From positions 111,155 to 175,154 of the forward strand of contig JAQYWC010000011.1 of assembly GCA_030145245.1 (NCBI GenBank): DNA of 64,000 nt. The letters run 5' to 3'. The notes below the pieces were generated by a model that did not search any database, was not told the origin of the DNA, and was given only the letters and a program-made list of their open reading frames with translations. Every line of letters starts with the position of its first letter. Position 1 is the stretch's first letter. The translations under genes were made by a program, and so were the position numbers. This stretch comes from Desulfobacterium sp. (GTDB taxonomy: Bacteria > Desulfobacterota > Desulfobacteria > Desulfobacterales > Desulfobacteraceae). Below, piece after piece: positions 33,219 through 42,905 of the stretch.

Positions 33219-33271
33219 CACTCACAAATTCCAGTTGGCGCTACTTACGCACTGGCTCCTCCCCCCGGGGG

Positions 33272-33330
33272 TGCCGCTTCTCCATCTCCTTCATCGTGGT
33301 AAGAAGGGTCTTGGTGAAGAGGAGGTTCAT
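33272..33330 (-). pseudogene. Fragment of a BadF-type activase paralogue
   Basis: Read on the minus strand this stretch encodes NLLFTKTLLTTMKEMEKR, which aligns with NLFSTKALLATMKKMEKR in the large activase gene (39077-39130). About 80% of the bases match over roughly 55. The similarity stops on both sides, with a stop codon about 10 codons further on. It is a leftover of a second activase gene, upstream of copy B of the 273-aa gene. Confidence 0.7.
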
Positions 33331-33354
33331 GTTGACCTTAAAGGGAGAATCGCC

Positions 33355-34176
33355 TTGTACTATTTATATTTCCCCTATGCGTTGGTGGTATCATCGCTGT
33401 TTTTGGTTTTTTTCATTCTAAAAAAGACTCCGGTATGGTGGGGCCTTGTGGTTCTCCTTGCCCCGGTGACGGCACCCTACTATTTTTTCAAGGCAAGCCA
33501 GAGGTACAGGGGCGTTTTCCTGACGTTCTTTTGCCTGAGCTTTGCCTTGGTCGTGGCTGGGGAGGGGTACCTCTACTATCAGGAGAAGATCGATTTCCGG
33601 CACTCCCACTTTTCCCCCGTGGGAAGACAGTTGGTGCAGTTGAGCAAAAAATTAAAGGAATCAACCGTCGCCCTTGAGAAAGCCATTCAACAGCTGGAGG
33701 CCATGAGCAAGGTCGAATCGACCCGTACGGGTATTGGAGAGACGCTCACCTATATCGGCACTGTCCAGGTCCGGAGAATCGAAAATAAGGGTGATATTGC
33801 ACGATTCCTTGCCTTTACCCGGGACTATCGTAAAATCTTGGAAAAGGAGATGGCAGACACCCTCCTTTCCATGGAAGAGTATTATTCAGGTCCCGTGGTC
33901 GTCAACCATTTAGAGAGTCTGGAGGACTATTTGCCCGCCTTTGAGGAGCTGCTTCGCTACACCTTTGACAACTTCAGGGAGATCGAAATGAGAAGCTCCA
34001 AGCACCGAAAGAACTACGATGCCTACTATATGAGGTACCGGCAGACGGTGGACAGGCACAATAAGCTCTGCGCAAAGCGGATTCAGTACCGGGATGCCCT
34101 GGTGCAAAAATGTCCCGAGCTTAAATACTACCTGCCCACCATATATCAGATCGAGTACCTGAGGATGTGGGAGTAG
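33355..34176 (+). CDS. Hypothetical membrane protein, copy B of a duplicated pair
   Basis: The 273-aa protein is highly similar to copy A (31400-32221) through its whole length: LYYLYFPYALVVSSLFLVF, WWGLVVLLAPVTAPYYFFKAS and RTGIGETLTYIGTVQVRRIENKGDIARFLAFTRDYRK. The TTG start and the GTTGACCTTAAA-GGAGA leader are also shared with copy A, so the duplication includes the end of comEC used as leader. Upstream is the activase fragment at 33272-33330. Function is unknown; membrane location is clear. Confidence 0.75.
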   Translation: MYYLYFPYALVVSSLFLVFFILKKTPVWWGLVVLLAPVTAPYYFFKASQRYRGVFLTFFCLSFALVVAGEGYLYYQEKIDFRHSHFSPVGRQLVQLSKKLKESTVALEKAIQQLEAMSKVESTRTGIGETLTYIGTVQVRRIENKGDIARFLAFTRDYRKILEKEMADTLLSMEEYYSGPVVVNHLESLEDYLPAFEELLRYTFDNFREIEMRSSKHRKNYDAYYMRYRQTVDRHNKLCAKRIQYRDALVQKCPELKYYLPTIYQIEYLRMWE

Positions 34177-34270
34177 CTGTCCGCAATGACGTTCAGGTAA
34201 TGGACTGGTCCGTGTTGTTTTTGAGGCTCTGCTCTGCCCAATACATTGAAAGAACGATATCATTTATGCC

Positions 34271-36751
34271 TTACGTTCCGGAGGATGGTGAAATGGCTCC
34301 AGGGCCCAGGGGTTTCAGGGTGACGAGGAGTTGGGGCAGGAGGGTCAGGGCCGCAAGCAGGGCAGTGAGCATGCCGAATCCCGTGAACAGTCCGAAGTAA
34401 ATGGTGGGGATAAAGTTTGAGGCCGTGAGTATGGAGAAGCCTGCGGTGATGGTAAGGGAGGTATAGAACATGGCCCTTCCGATACTGCCGTGGCATCGGT
34501 ATAAGGTGGCCATGTAGTCCCGGTCTATTTTGAACTCCTTCCTGAAACGGTGGATATAGTGGATGGTGTTGTCCACCCCGATACCGATGGTGATGGCGGC
34601 AATGGTGATGGTCATCATGTCCAGGGGGATGCCCAACCAACCCATGCTCCCCAGTACCATGGCGGCCGGCAGAAGGTTGGGGATGATGGCGATCACGGCG
34701 ATGTAAAGTGATCTGAACAGAATCAGGAACATGATCATTATGCCGAAGAATACCAATCCGAGGGTCATGATCTGTGATCGGACGAGACTCTGGAGCATAT
34801 TGTTGTAGAGCACCAGCATATTGGTGAGGTTGATCTGTTCTGGTTGAAACTCCATTTTTTCCATAAGAAAGGAGCGGATCTTGCGGAGCAACGCCTCCCT
34901 GGCAAGGCTCTTGTCCGATTCTCTGACGCGCATGGCAATCCGGACCTGGTTCTGCGGAACGGAAACATACGGGGAGATCAGCATCTCCTTGATCTTTGCG
35001 GGAATCTTGTCGTACATGATGGCAAGTTCGTAGTCGTCCAGGGGCACGCCGCCATTGAGCCGGGTGAGCACCTTGATCAGGGTGACGATGGAAAGCACGT
35101 TACCGGTCTCCGGGAGTCCTTCCAGAAAATCGTGGATCTTCTCCAAACGTTCGAGCCTGTAGGATTTGAACCAGTATTTCGTGCTGTCTTTGTCCTCCTC
35201 CATGCCGAGGAGGTCCTCCTCCTCGTCGTAAGAGGTCAGTTCAGGCTCCTCCTTTTTGAAATCAATGATCAGGTCCAGGGGGGTGGTACCGCCAAGTTCT
35301 CTGTCGATGGTGACAAGGCCCCGGTAGATCTCTGTGGACTCCCTGAAGTAATCGATAAAGCGGTTCTCTACGATCAGCCTCGAGATCCCCATGGCGCTCA
35401 GGAGACCGATAAGGATGCTGATCCACAGGACCTTCATGCCGTGGGCCTCGGTAAAGGCGGCAAACCTGAGTGTCAGGGGAGAGGAGGAACCGGCAGGAAC
35501 AGGCCTCTCCCTGTTCAGAAGCATGGCGCCCGCAGGCAGCAGTATAAAGGAGATGAGGTAGGACGCAAACAGTCCCAGGGACATCATCATCCCGAAGTCC
35601 ATGACCGGACGGATGGAACTGACGGTGAGGGAACCGAATGCCGCTATGGTGGTGAGGGTGGTGTAGAGGCAGGGGATCGCCTTCAACCGGACCGCTTCCC
35701 TGAGAAGGGTTCGCTGGTCGGCCTCTTGATCATTGGTGCATAGTTCCCGGTAGCGCACCACAAGGTGGACGGTCATGGAAATGGTGATGATGATCATCAG
35801 GGAGATAAAGTTGGAGGAGATTACGGTCACCCGCCAGTCCACCATACCCAAAAATCCCATCATGGTCAAAATGGCAGCAAAACAACAGATCAGGGGCAGA
35901 ATCACCCAGCGGGCGCTCCTGAAGATCATCCACATGGTGATGATGATAAAGAGGAGCACCCCGAAACTGAACACCAAAAGATCGCTTTTGATATAGGAGA
36001 CCATATCTGAAACGACCATGGGAACGCCCCCCAGAAAAAGGGTTCCGTGATTCCGGTGCCGGTCCATGATCTCCCTGATGGCCGCGACATCCTGTCTCTG
36101 TTGGAGCATCAGCTGTGTGGAGCGCTTTCGGTACGCTTCAGAAACCTTCTTCAGCTCAGTTATCTCTTTTGGTGAAAGCTGCCCGTTGTCTTTTTTCTCC
36201 CTCAACTCGGTTCGCCTGAGCATAAGTTCCTGGTTTTTCCTGTCCAGGGGCAGGTTGACGAGGATGGCTGTGGTCCCGTAGTCGCTGCTGACCAATCGTC
36301 CGGCGTATATGGGGTTCTCCTGGAACTCCTGTCTGGCAAGGGAAAAATCAATACCAGGGGTTTCGAGGGTTCGGATCTTGCCGTGTATCTTGCCGAAGGA
36401 AACAAGGGGGCTGAACAGCAGGGGAACATCCAGAATGGTGGTGACGGAATCAACACCTTCAAGCTGCTTCAAATCATCCCGGATAAGTTTCAAGTTTGCA
36501 AGGGTGGTTTTCGAAAATAGATCCCCCAGGGGAGTGTAGGTGATTATCAGATAGTCCTGGGAGCCGTAATGGGCGACAGATTTTCTGTAGTACCGGAGGG
36601 CATGATCGTTTTCAAGGATAAGGGAGTCGGCCGATGCATCAAGTTTGAACCGGTGGATGGCGCTGGTAAAGATGCCGGTTACAATCGCCAGAACAAGCAG
36701 CGTTGCAAGGGGACGTTTGAGGATCAGCCTGTCGTATAGGTCGATCAGCAT
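34271..36751 (-). CDS. MMPL/RND-family exporter
   Basis: The 826-aa protein has two repeats of a large periplasmic loop followed by five to six membrane helices, the RND/MMPL plan, with helices at about 10-30, 215-400, and 590-810. It belongs to the branch of predicted hydrophobe exporters seen beside Mla-type and hopanoid genes (HpnN-like). The start ATG 36751 (MLIDLYDRLILKRPLATLL) has AAAGGG upstream; a TTG 18 codons before is less likely. The divergent neighbour at 36914 encodes an MlaC-type lipid shuttle, suggesting an envelope lipid role. The substrate is not visible. Confidence 0.85.
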   Translation of the reverse strand: MLIDLYDRLILKRPLATLLVLAIVTGIFTSAIHRFKLDASADSLILENDHALRYYRKSVAHYGSQDYLIITYTPLGDLFSKTTLANLKLIRDDLKQLEGVDSVTTILDVPLLFSPLVSFGKIHGKIRTLETPGIDFSLARQEFQENPIYAGRLVSSDYGTTAILVNLPLDRKNQELMLRRTELREKKDNGQLSPKEITELKKVSEAYRKRSTQLMLQQRQDVAAIREIMDRHRNHGTLFLGGVPMVVSDMVSYIKSDLLVFSFGVLLFIIITMWMIFRSARWVILPLICCFAAILTMMGFLGMVDWRVTVISSNFISLMIIITISMTVHLVVRYRELCTNDQEADQRTLLREAVRLKAIPCLYTTLTTIAAFGSLTVSSIRPVMDFGMMMSLGLFASYLISFILLPAGAMLLNRERPVPAGSSSPLTLRFAAFTEAHGMKVLWISILIGLLSAMGISRLIVENRFIDYFRESTEIYRGLVTIDRELGGTTPLDLIIDFKKEEPELTSYDEEEDLLGMEEDKDSTKYWFKSYRLERLEKIHDFLEGLPETGNVLSIVTLIKVLTRLNGGVPLDDYELAIMYDKIPAKIKEMLISPYVSVPQNQVRIAMRVRESDKSLAREALLRKIRSFLMEKMEFQPEQINLTNMLVLYNNMLQSLVRSQIMTLGLVFFGIMIMFLILFRSLYIAVIAIIPNLLPAAMVLGSMGWLGIPLDMMTITIAAITIGIGVDNTIHYIHRFRKEFKIDRDYMATLYRCHGSIGRAMFYTSLTITAGFSILTASNFIPTIYFGLFTGFGMLTALLAALTLLPQLLVTLKPLGPGAISPSSGT

Positions 36752-36913
36752 ATGTGGCCCTTTGGCGTTAAGGAAAGGGTTTATAAAGCATAACAAAATT
36801 GACAACTATTTTGATATAATACCACCAAATGGGATTCAGGTCGAAAAAATATTCCTGTAAGCGTTTTTTCTGCTATAATTACCTGCATCACCATCCACAA
36901 AAGGAAATAAGCC

Positions 36914-37528
36914 ATGGAAAATATCCGCTGCTGGAAAAAAGTGATCGTCTCAGGATTGATCTTATTGATCCTGGTTGGCGTAAGCCGACCGGGAACCGCA
37001 GGGATTTCTGAACCTATAAATCAGGTCAGAGACTCTGTGAACGAGGTTCTCCGCTTGCTGAACGACCCGGATCTTGCCACGGATGAGATGAGGGGTGAAA
37101 GAAGACGGATGATAATGGAAATCGTTGATAAGCGTTTCGATTTCCGGGAGATGAGCAGGCGTACCCTTGCCCGGCACTGGAAGGAGATCGGGTCCGGGGA
37201 AAAGGAAATGTTCGTGGAAAAATACTCAACCCTCATCAAGAACACCTACGTCAGGAAGCTGAATAATTATTCGGGAGAGCCGGTCGTATTCGAAAAGCAG
37301 GTCATAAAAGAGCCCAGGTCAGCTGTTTTTACACATTTTATCCGAAACAACGAAAAGAATGCCATTATCTACAAACTCATTAAAAGTGAAACGGGCTGGC
37401 TGGTTTACGATATGGTGATCGAAGGGGTGAGCGTGGTAAAAAATTACCGTTCCCAGTTTGATTCGGTCATAAAAAATGAAAAAATCTCAGGACTCCTGAA
37501 GAGACTCGACAAAAGAATCAAACCCTAG
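36914..37528 (+). CDS. MlaC-family (Ttg2D) phospholipid-binding protein, orphan copy
   Basis: The 204-aa exported protein (signal peptide with VIVSGLILLILVGVSRPGTAG) has the MlaC fold: VNEVLRLLNDPDL, the FDFREMSRRTLARHWKEIGSGEKEMFVEKYS block and WLVYDMVIEGVSVVKNYRSQF. The FDFxxMSRxxLgxxW block is the family hallmark. Unlike the copy at 45818 it is not in an mlaEFD operon; it is divergent from an MMPL exporter, which could be its partner. Probably a periplasmic lipid carrier. Confidence 0.82.
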   Translation: MENIRCWKKVIVSGLILLILVGVSRPGTAGISEPINQVRDSVNEVLRLLNDPDLATDEMRGERRRMIMEIVDKRFDFREMSRRTLARHWKEIGSGEKEMFVEKYSTLIKNTYVRKLNNYSGEPVVFEKQVIKEPRSAVFTHFIRNNEKNAIIYKLIKSETGWLVYDMVIEGVSVVKNYRSQFDSVIKNEKISGLLKRLDKRIKP

Positions 37529-37595
37529 GTTCCGTAAAAAACGCCTCCTGTTTATCGAACTTTCCGCCCCCCCCTTCCTTCAGCGAGGGGAACAG

Positions 37596-38393
37596 TCATT
37601 TGCCGCCGATGAGGTGCTTGAATTTTTCCCCCAGCGTGCTTTTGATTTTGACCTGGAGGTACAAATTACCCCGCCCGGTGCCGTCGCTTGCGGCAGCCCC
37701 CATGCCCGTCAACCGGATCTGCTGGCCATCCCGGGTTCTTGGCGGTATATGGACGATCAGTTTCTTGGACAGTTCCTTGTTAAAATATGCATAGGGTCCG
37801 CCGTCCCTTGCAATGGTTTCGGAAAGGGTAAGGGTTTCGAACCGGTCTCCCCCCCCATCCGTGGGTTGCCCACCGAGAAGCATATTTGCCATCATGCGGG
37901 GGAGCTTGTTGAAAATACCTCCCGGGGGTAAGGTCTGCCGGCGCGTGCCCGGTTCCATTGAACCACCGAAAAAAAAGAAACCTTTGAAAGAAAACCCCGG
38001 TTCTTTAACATTAAAGGATTTAAATCCGGAACCGTCGATATCCTTGAAAATATCCCCGAATCCCCGCAGCCCGAACGACTTGGAGATCTCCTCGAAAATC
38101 TGTTCAATGTCCGATCCCTTAAAAATATCCTGATCCGAATAGCCCTGGCGGAATTTCCCGGCGGCCGAAGATCCGAACTCCTGCCGCATTCCGTCATATT
38201 CCCGGCGTTTCCCGGCATCGGAGAGTACGGCATAGGCTTCGTTGACCTGGCTCATCATTTTAGCGGCTTCAGGATCATCCTCGTTGCGGTCCGGATGGTA
38301 TTTCAATGCCAGATTCCGGTAAGCTGCCTTGATCTCCTTCGCCCCTGTCTCCGGCGAAACGCCCAATATCTGATAATAATCGCCTTGATTCAT
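37596..38393 (-). CDS. J-domain (DnaJ-like) protein
   Basis: The 265-aa protein begins with a J domain ([31 protein letters not shown]), including the HPD tripeptide that stimulates Hsp70. A middle stretch rich in Gly and Phe ([14 protein letters not shown]) follows. The last 70 residues match the DnaJ C-terminal substrate-binding fold ([23 protein letters not shown]). There is no zinc-finger domain, so it is a class B-like J protein related to CbpA. The partner is probably DnaK, encoded elsewhere. Confidence 0.85.
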   Translation of the reverse strand: MNQGDYYQILGVSPETGAKEIKAAYRNLALKYHPDRNEDDPEAAKMMSQVNEAYAVLSDAGKRREYDGMRQEFGSSAAGKFRQGYSDQDIFKGSDIEQIFEEISKSFGLRGFGDIFKDIDGSGFKSFNVKEPGFSFKGFFFFGGSMEPGTRRQTLPPGGIFNKLPRMMANMLLGGQPTDGGGDRFETLTLSETIARDGGPYAYFNKELSKKLIVHIPPRTRDGQQIRLTGMGAAASDGTGRGNLYLQVKIKSTLGEKFKHLIGGK

Positions 38394-38704
38394 TTTTTGT
38401 TTTTATATACTCCGGCACATTCCCGCCCCTGGCAGGAGATGCCTGAAAATTATTTTAAAATTAAATGAACATCATCCCAATCAATGTCATACAAGACCTG
38501 TAATACTATTATTGTGCCGGATGCTCAAGAATCAAATGTGATTTCGGTGTTTATATCAGAATCAGGATTATGAAAATCATCAAGCATAGGGGGTCAAATC
38601 TGACTCCTTTAAATAAATCCCTTTGAATGCAGGGATGTTGTTATGATGCTCCTCTTCTATCCGGAGATAAACGCTCAAATAGAAGAGGGGCAGGTTTATA
38701 CGAT
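38394..38704. other. Gene-free stretch with a GGGGGTCAAATCTGACTCC-type repeat
   Basis: These 311 bases between two minus-strand genes contain no coding region. At 38588-38607 there is GGGGGTCAAATCTGACTCC, similar in type to the palindromes near 43640 and 58144. The rest is AT-rich. The J-domain gene promoter should lie here on the minus strand; I see no clear match. Confidence 0.5.
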
Positions 38705-41700
38705 CTATGAGACCGATTTTTTGAGGAGGTGGGAGTTGTTTCTCTTTCCGGTGTATTCGAGGAAGGGGATGATTCCCCGGTTTTTGTTACCGCCCAGGGC
38801 ATCATAGGTGACGCTCACAACCGGGATGCCTGTCTTCTTCTCAATGGCCGTTGCCATGGCTTCGGTGACAAGGCCGGGGCAGCAGTATGAGGGGTTGGTC
38901 TGGACAAAAAGGGAAAGATCCGGGTGCTCCTTGATGACGTAGTGGATCTTCAAAAGGTTGTCCATGGACTCCCCGGTGTGCTCGGGCAGTACGCCGTAGG
39001 CTTCGAGTACCTCCTCAAAGGAGTCGTTGTACTCCATCTCCGGTTCCTGGAGCAGGGGAGTGAAATAGCGCAGGTAGCGCTTCTCCATCTTTTTCATTGT
39101 TGCAAGAAGGGCCTTGGTGGAGAAGAGGTTGAGGTACTTGCCTTCGTTGAACCATTTTTTGAAATAGGGTTCTGCAATGATCTTGGCAAACCTGTAGTAG
39201 GGGGTCGTGACCACCTCGCCGCCGTTTGCTTCGATGAACCGGACAAGGTCCTGATTCATGACCCTGTTGTCCCTGACATAGAAATCCCCGAAGATGGCAA
39301 CCTTTGGGCGCTTCTCGTGCTTCACGTCGATCCATGAAAGCTGGCTTACGGCCTCGGCCAGGGCATCCTCCCGGGTGCGCTCGCCTTCAAAGGCGGGGAT
39401 CAGGATCTCCACGGCTCTTTTCAGGGCCTTGTCCGTGGCGCCTTTTACAGTTTCATAGGGCCTGAGTTTGCATCCGATACTCCTTAAGAGCCCGCCGAAC
39501 ATGTAGGCAAAATAGGCGTTGATCCCGGCCTTGATGCTGATGTCGATCAGGGAGAGATCGCCCCTGAACACGCCGGCCTTTTCCATGCCGTTTCCGGCCT
39601 GTTTCAGGATCGTGTCGATGTGGTGGGGGTACAGCTTGATATTGCAGGCAATATCGGATTTGCTCATCCACAGCAGGGTGTCTGCCGGATTGAGTTTGTG
39701 GTTCTCAATGGTCTTGATGTAGCCGCTTGCAATGGCGTTCAGGGGGATGCACTGGCCCGTGTTGGTCTTGAGGCTCTCCTTGATGGTCTCGGTGGTCTCT
39801 TCCATGAGAATGGCCTTGTGCCCTTCTCCCCTTAAGGTGGCGGCAAGCAACTGTCCGACAATGGGATCCCAGTTGGGAACCACAAGGGTCTTGTTGCCGG
39901 GTTTTGGGGCAAGGTGGGGATTGACATGGTCAAGGGCGACGGTTTCAAGGGGGCGTCCGTGGTGTTTGTGGTTCCTGAACGCCCGGATGGCCGCTTCAAT
40001 CCGTGTCTCATAACCCACGTTGGAGTCGTGCTCGTCAAGTTCCAGCACCAGGTAGGGCTTGCCGTGGGCCTCCATGATTTTCTTGAAGTAATCCACGGTA
40101 AAGGAGTCCGGGGAACACTTGAACGAGGTGACAAACACGGGGTAGAGGTTGTCGGTGGATGCCGCAGCCAGGGTGGCCCTGAGGATGGTTTCCGCATGTT
40201 TCCAGTGGATCTCGTTTAAAAGCGGGGTAATGGCGCTGTGGTCGATCTTGTCAAGATCCAGCATGTCCTGGAAAAAGAGGTTGACCTTCAGGGAGGCGAA
40301 GATGTCCGGAATCCTGGCGTTAAGGGAATCGGACAGCACGGTGTAGGGCCTTCCCAACAGCACCACGTCGATGTCGGACTCCTTGGACCGATGGGTATTA
40401 TAAAGATCCTGGACGACTGCCTTGGAACGTTTCTTCCATTCAAGGGCCTTGTCAAAGGCCGCAGATATATCGAAGAAACTGATTCTTTTTTTGGAGATGT
40501 TTTTTAATGCCTTGTAGAGCTCAAGCTTGGTGTTGAAGCTGGTATAGAGGTACTTTACCACCGGGGATACAAGGCGGTGGCTCTCCATGCCGGGAATGGT
40601 TGAAATGATACTTGGCAGATACTGGGTGTAGTAGCAGTACTGGCGCCGGGCGTTCTTCGCCTTGGTTTCAAAATAAAAGGGGAGGAATATGAAGTCCGCC
40701 TTTTCAATAAGGTGGGAAACATGGCCGTGCATAGAGGTCATGGGGGTGCAGAACTCGGCATTGGCAACCGATCTTCCCAGGGTCACCGGGGCCTTGAGTT
40801 TCTCGCTTGTCACTGTTTTGATGCCGAGGGTGTTGAAAAACAGCTTCCACATGCCAAGGTCTTCCACAAGGTGGAGGGCTGCCGGAATGCCAATGGTGAA
40901 ATCCGAGGTGGCCTTGGGGGGGCTTGGAAGTTTCAGCGCCCGTTTTCTTGCCTTGGTCAGGTGGTAGTGCTCGGCCTTTGCCACATAGTGGGGATCGCTG
41001 TAGTCCCTGCCGCAGAGAAATCCAAAGGCAATGGGCTGGCCTTCCATGTCGGCAATGGTGAGTTTGCAGTGGTTGGTGCAGAGCTTGCAAGTCTCCTGCC
41101 TTACCGGAATGGCCTTTTCCCACAGATCAAATCCCCGGAAAGTTCCTTGTGTCACCCCCTGGTCCTTGAGGGTCAGGGCAACCCCCAGGGCACCGGTGAG
41201 GTGGCAGTACCTGGAGACGTGGATCGGTTTTTTCAGTTTCTGCTCAAAGGCGGCCACCAGGGCCCGGTTCTTTGCCGTTGCTCCCTGGAACAGCACCGTG
41301 GTGCCGATTTTTGCCATGGAGGCGACCTTGGAGATGTAGTTGTCCCGGACCGAGTGGAGGGCTGATGCTAAAACCTCGTTTACGCTGAATCCTTCTGACA
41401 GAAAGTGGTTCATGTCCCGCTCCATGAACACGGTGCAGCGGTCGCTTGAGATGGGGGCGCGGATGCCTTCGGTCCTTGCAGAGTACTCTGTAAGGGGGCA
41501 GTCAAGTTTTGAGGCCTGCTCCTCGATGAAGCTGCCGGTGCCTGCTGCACACACCGTGTTCATGAACGAAGAGGTCACGACACCGTTTTTCATGGTGGTG
41601 AACTTGGCATCCTGACCGCCGATCTCGATGATGGTGTCCACATGGTTGTTGAGTTCATGGGCGGCCCTGGAATGGGCGGTGATCTCATCCAATATAAGGT

Positions 41701-42904
41701 CGGCCCCGATGATGCCGCCTGCGAGCTTCCTGCCCGAGCCTGTGGTGCCGCAGCCCATGACGGTGATGGATAGGTTGTGGTTGTTGGTGAAATCGTCCAT
41801 GGCTCTGAAAATTTTCTGGACGGCGTCCACAGGCTTTGATGCGGTCCTTGTGTAAAATCCGGCCACCACGGTTCCCGTGTCCGTGATGATAACGCCCTTG
41901 GTGCTGGTGGAACCCACATCCATGCCAAGATAGCCCTTGCTGTTATCCAGGGTCTTTGGATCCACATAGATGTCGTTTTCAACCCCGTTTTCCACAAAGG
42001 ACTCAAAGCTCTTAAAGTCAGGATAGTCCGACAGGGTAAGGCTCAGGGGCGGGTAGGAGGTTTTGTCCGATCGTTCCGAAGCCATGAGTATGTCACCTGG
42101 ACAGGTATAGGGCCCATGGTCACTTGAAAGGGTGTTGAGCTGTTCCAATCCTCCCAGGGCCGCACCCACCGCTCCGTAAAGATGTGAATGGTCGTCATGG
42201 ATGAGGGGGGCATCGATCAGGGCTGCAAGATGGGAGCGTACCGATTCGTTTTTGGATACGCCGCCGCAGAAGATCACCGGGGGCCTGATGTCGCCATTTG
42301 TGAAAACCGTGTTGAAGATGTTCCTGGCAAGCCCCTGGCACAGGCCTTCGGAGATCTGGGGAACCGAAAACCCCTCCTGCTGGGCATGGATCAGGTCGGT
42401 TTTGGCAAATACGGCGCACCGGGTAGCGATGTCGGGAATATCCTGGGAGTTCTGGCATGCTTCCCTGCTCAACCGGTCCGCGGTTTCAAGTTCAAGGCGC
42501 CGGGCCTGCTGGTCCAGGAAACTTCCGGTGCCGGCGGCACAGGAGGTGTTGGTCTTTGATCCTGAGTAGTTGCCCGCTTTGTCAAAGAGACTGAGGCTGA
42601 ACTTTTCGCCGCCCACGTTGAGGATGGACCCCATGTCTGCATGGAGGTGTTTGGCCGCCCGGATGATGGCCACCTGGTCATCCACTTCCACATCCCGTTT
42701 GATCGTGGCTGGTGTGGATGAGGTGGCGGCAACGAGTTTGACCCGGGAAAGGTCCATGGTCGACAGGAGGGATTCAAGGCCCTGGTTGATATTGCCGTGG
42801 TGAAAAACGCTGGCCGAATTAACAAGTGCTTTGTTGTGGTTCAGTTCGACCAGCGATACCGATACTGAACCGATATCAATGCCAAGAACGGTTGATTCTT
42901 CCAT
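38705..42904 (-). CDS. Large acyl-CoA dehydratase activase-related protein (BadF/HgdC type)
   Basis: The 1399-aa protein contains two tandem BadF/BcrA-type ASKHA ATPase domains. The first begins GIDIGSVSVSLVELN (residue 8) with CAAGTGSFLDQQ near 125; the second begins GMDVGSTSTKGVII near 325 with CAAGTGSFIEEQ near 460. Each of these cysteines is the one that holds a [4Fe-4S] cluster between subunits in HgdC. After residue 620 come DUF2229-type and HgdB-like regions (PSYCCPGLVTEAMATAIE near the end). This is the long, fused form of the activase family, which uses ATP to drive low-potential electrons. The usual dehydratase partner genes are not adjacent. It is followed, just upstream, by a small RHH-like gene. 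Confidence 0.85.
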   Translation of the reverse strand: MEESTVLGIDIGSVSVSLVELNHNKALVNSASVFHHGNINQGLESLLSTMDLSRVKLVAATSSTPATIKRDVEVDDQVAIIRAAKHLHADMGSILNVGGEKFSLSLFDKAGNYSGSKTNTSCAAGTGSFLDQQARRLELETADRLSREACQNSQDIPDIATRCAVFAKTDLIHAQQEGFSVPQISEGLCQGLARNIFNTVFTNGDIRPPVIFCGGVSKNESVRSHLAALIDAPLIHDDHSHLYGAVGAALGGLEQLNTLSSDHGPYTCPGDILMASERSDKTSYPPLSLTLSDYPDFKSFESFVENGVENDIYVDPKTLDNSKGYLGMDVGSTSTKGVIITDTGTVVAGFYTRTASKPVDAVQKIFRAMDDFTNNHNLSITVMGCGTTGSGRKLAGGIIGADLILDEITAHSRAAHELNNHVDTIIEIGGQDAKFTTMKNGVVTSSFMNTVCAAGTGSFIEEQASKLDCPLTEYSARTEGIRAPISSDRCTVFMERDMNHFLSEGFSVNEVLASALHSVRDNYISKVASMAKIGTTVLFQGATAKNRALVAAFEQKLKKPIHVSRYCHLTGALGVALTLKDQGVTQGTFRGFDLWEKAIPVRQETCKLCTNHCKLTIADMEGQPIAFGFLCGRDYSDPHYVAKAEHYHLTKARKRALKLPSPPKATSDFTIGIPAALHLVEDLGMWKLFFNTLGIKTVTSEKLKAPVTLGRSVANAEFCTPMTSMHGHVSHLIEKADFIFLPFYFETKAKNARRQYCYYTQYLPSIISTIPGMESHRLVSPVVKYLYTSFNTKLELYKALKNISKKRISFFDISAAFDKALEWKKRSKAVVQDLYNTHRSKESDIDVVLLGRPYTVLSDSLNARIPDIFASLKVNLFFQDMLDLDKIDHSAITPLLNEIHWKHAETILRATLAAASTDNLYPVFVTSFKCSPDSFTVDYFKKIMEAHGKPYLVLELDEHDSNVGYETRIEAAIRAFRNHKHHGRPLETVALDHVNPHLAPKPGNKTLVVPNWDPIVGQLLAATLRGEGHKAILMEETTETIKESLKTNTGQCIPLNAIASGYIKTIENHKLNPADTLLWMSKSDIACNIKLYPHHIDTILKQAGNGMEKAGVFRGDLSLIDISIKAGINAYFAYMFGGLLRSIGCKLRPYETVKGATDKALKRAVEILIPAFEGERTREDALAEAVSQLSWIDVKHEKRPKVAIFGDFYVRDNRVMNQDLVRFIEANGGEVVTTPYYRFAKIIAEPYFKKWFNEGKYLNLFSTKALLATMKKMEKRYLRYFTPLLQEPEMEYNDSFEEVLEAYGVLPEHTGESMDNLLKIHYVIKEHPDLSLFVQTNPSYCCPGLVTEAMATAIEKKTGIPVVSVTYDALGGNKNRGIIPFLEYTGKRNNSHLLKKSVS

Positions 42905-42905
42905 G

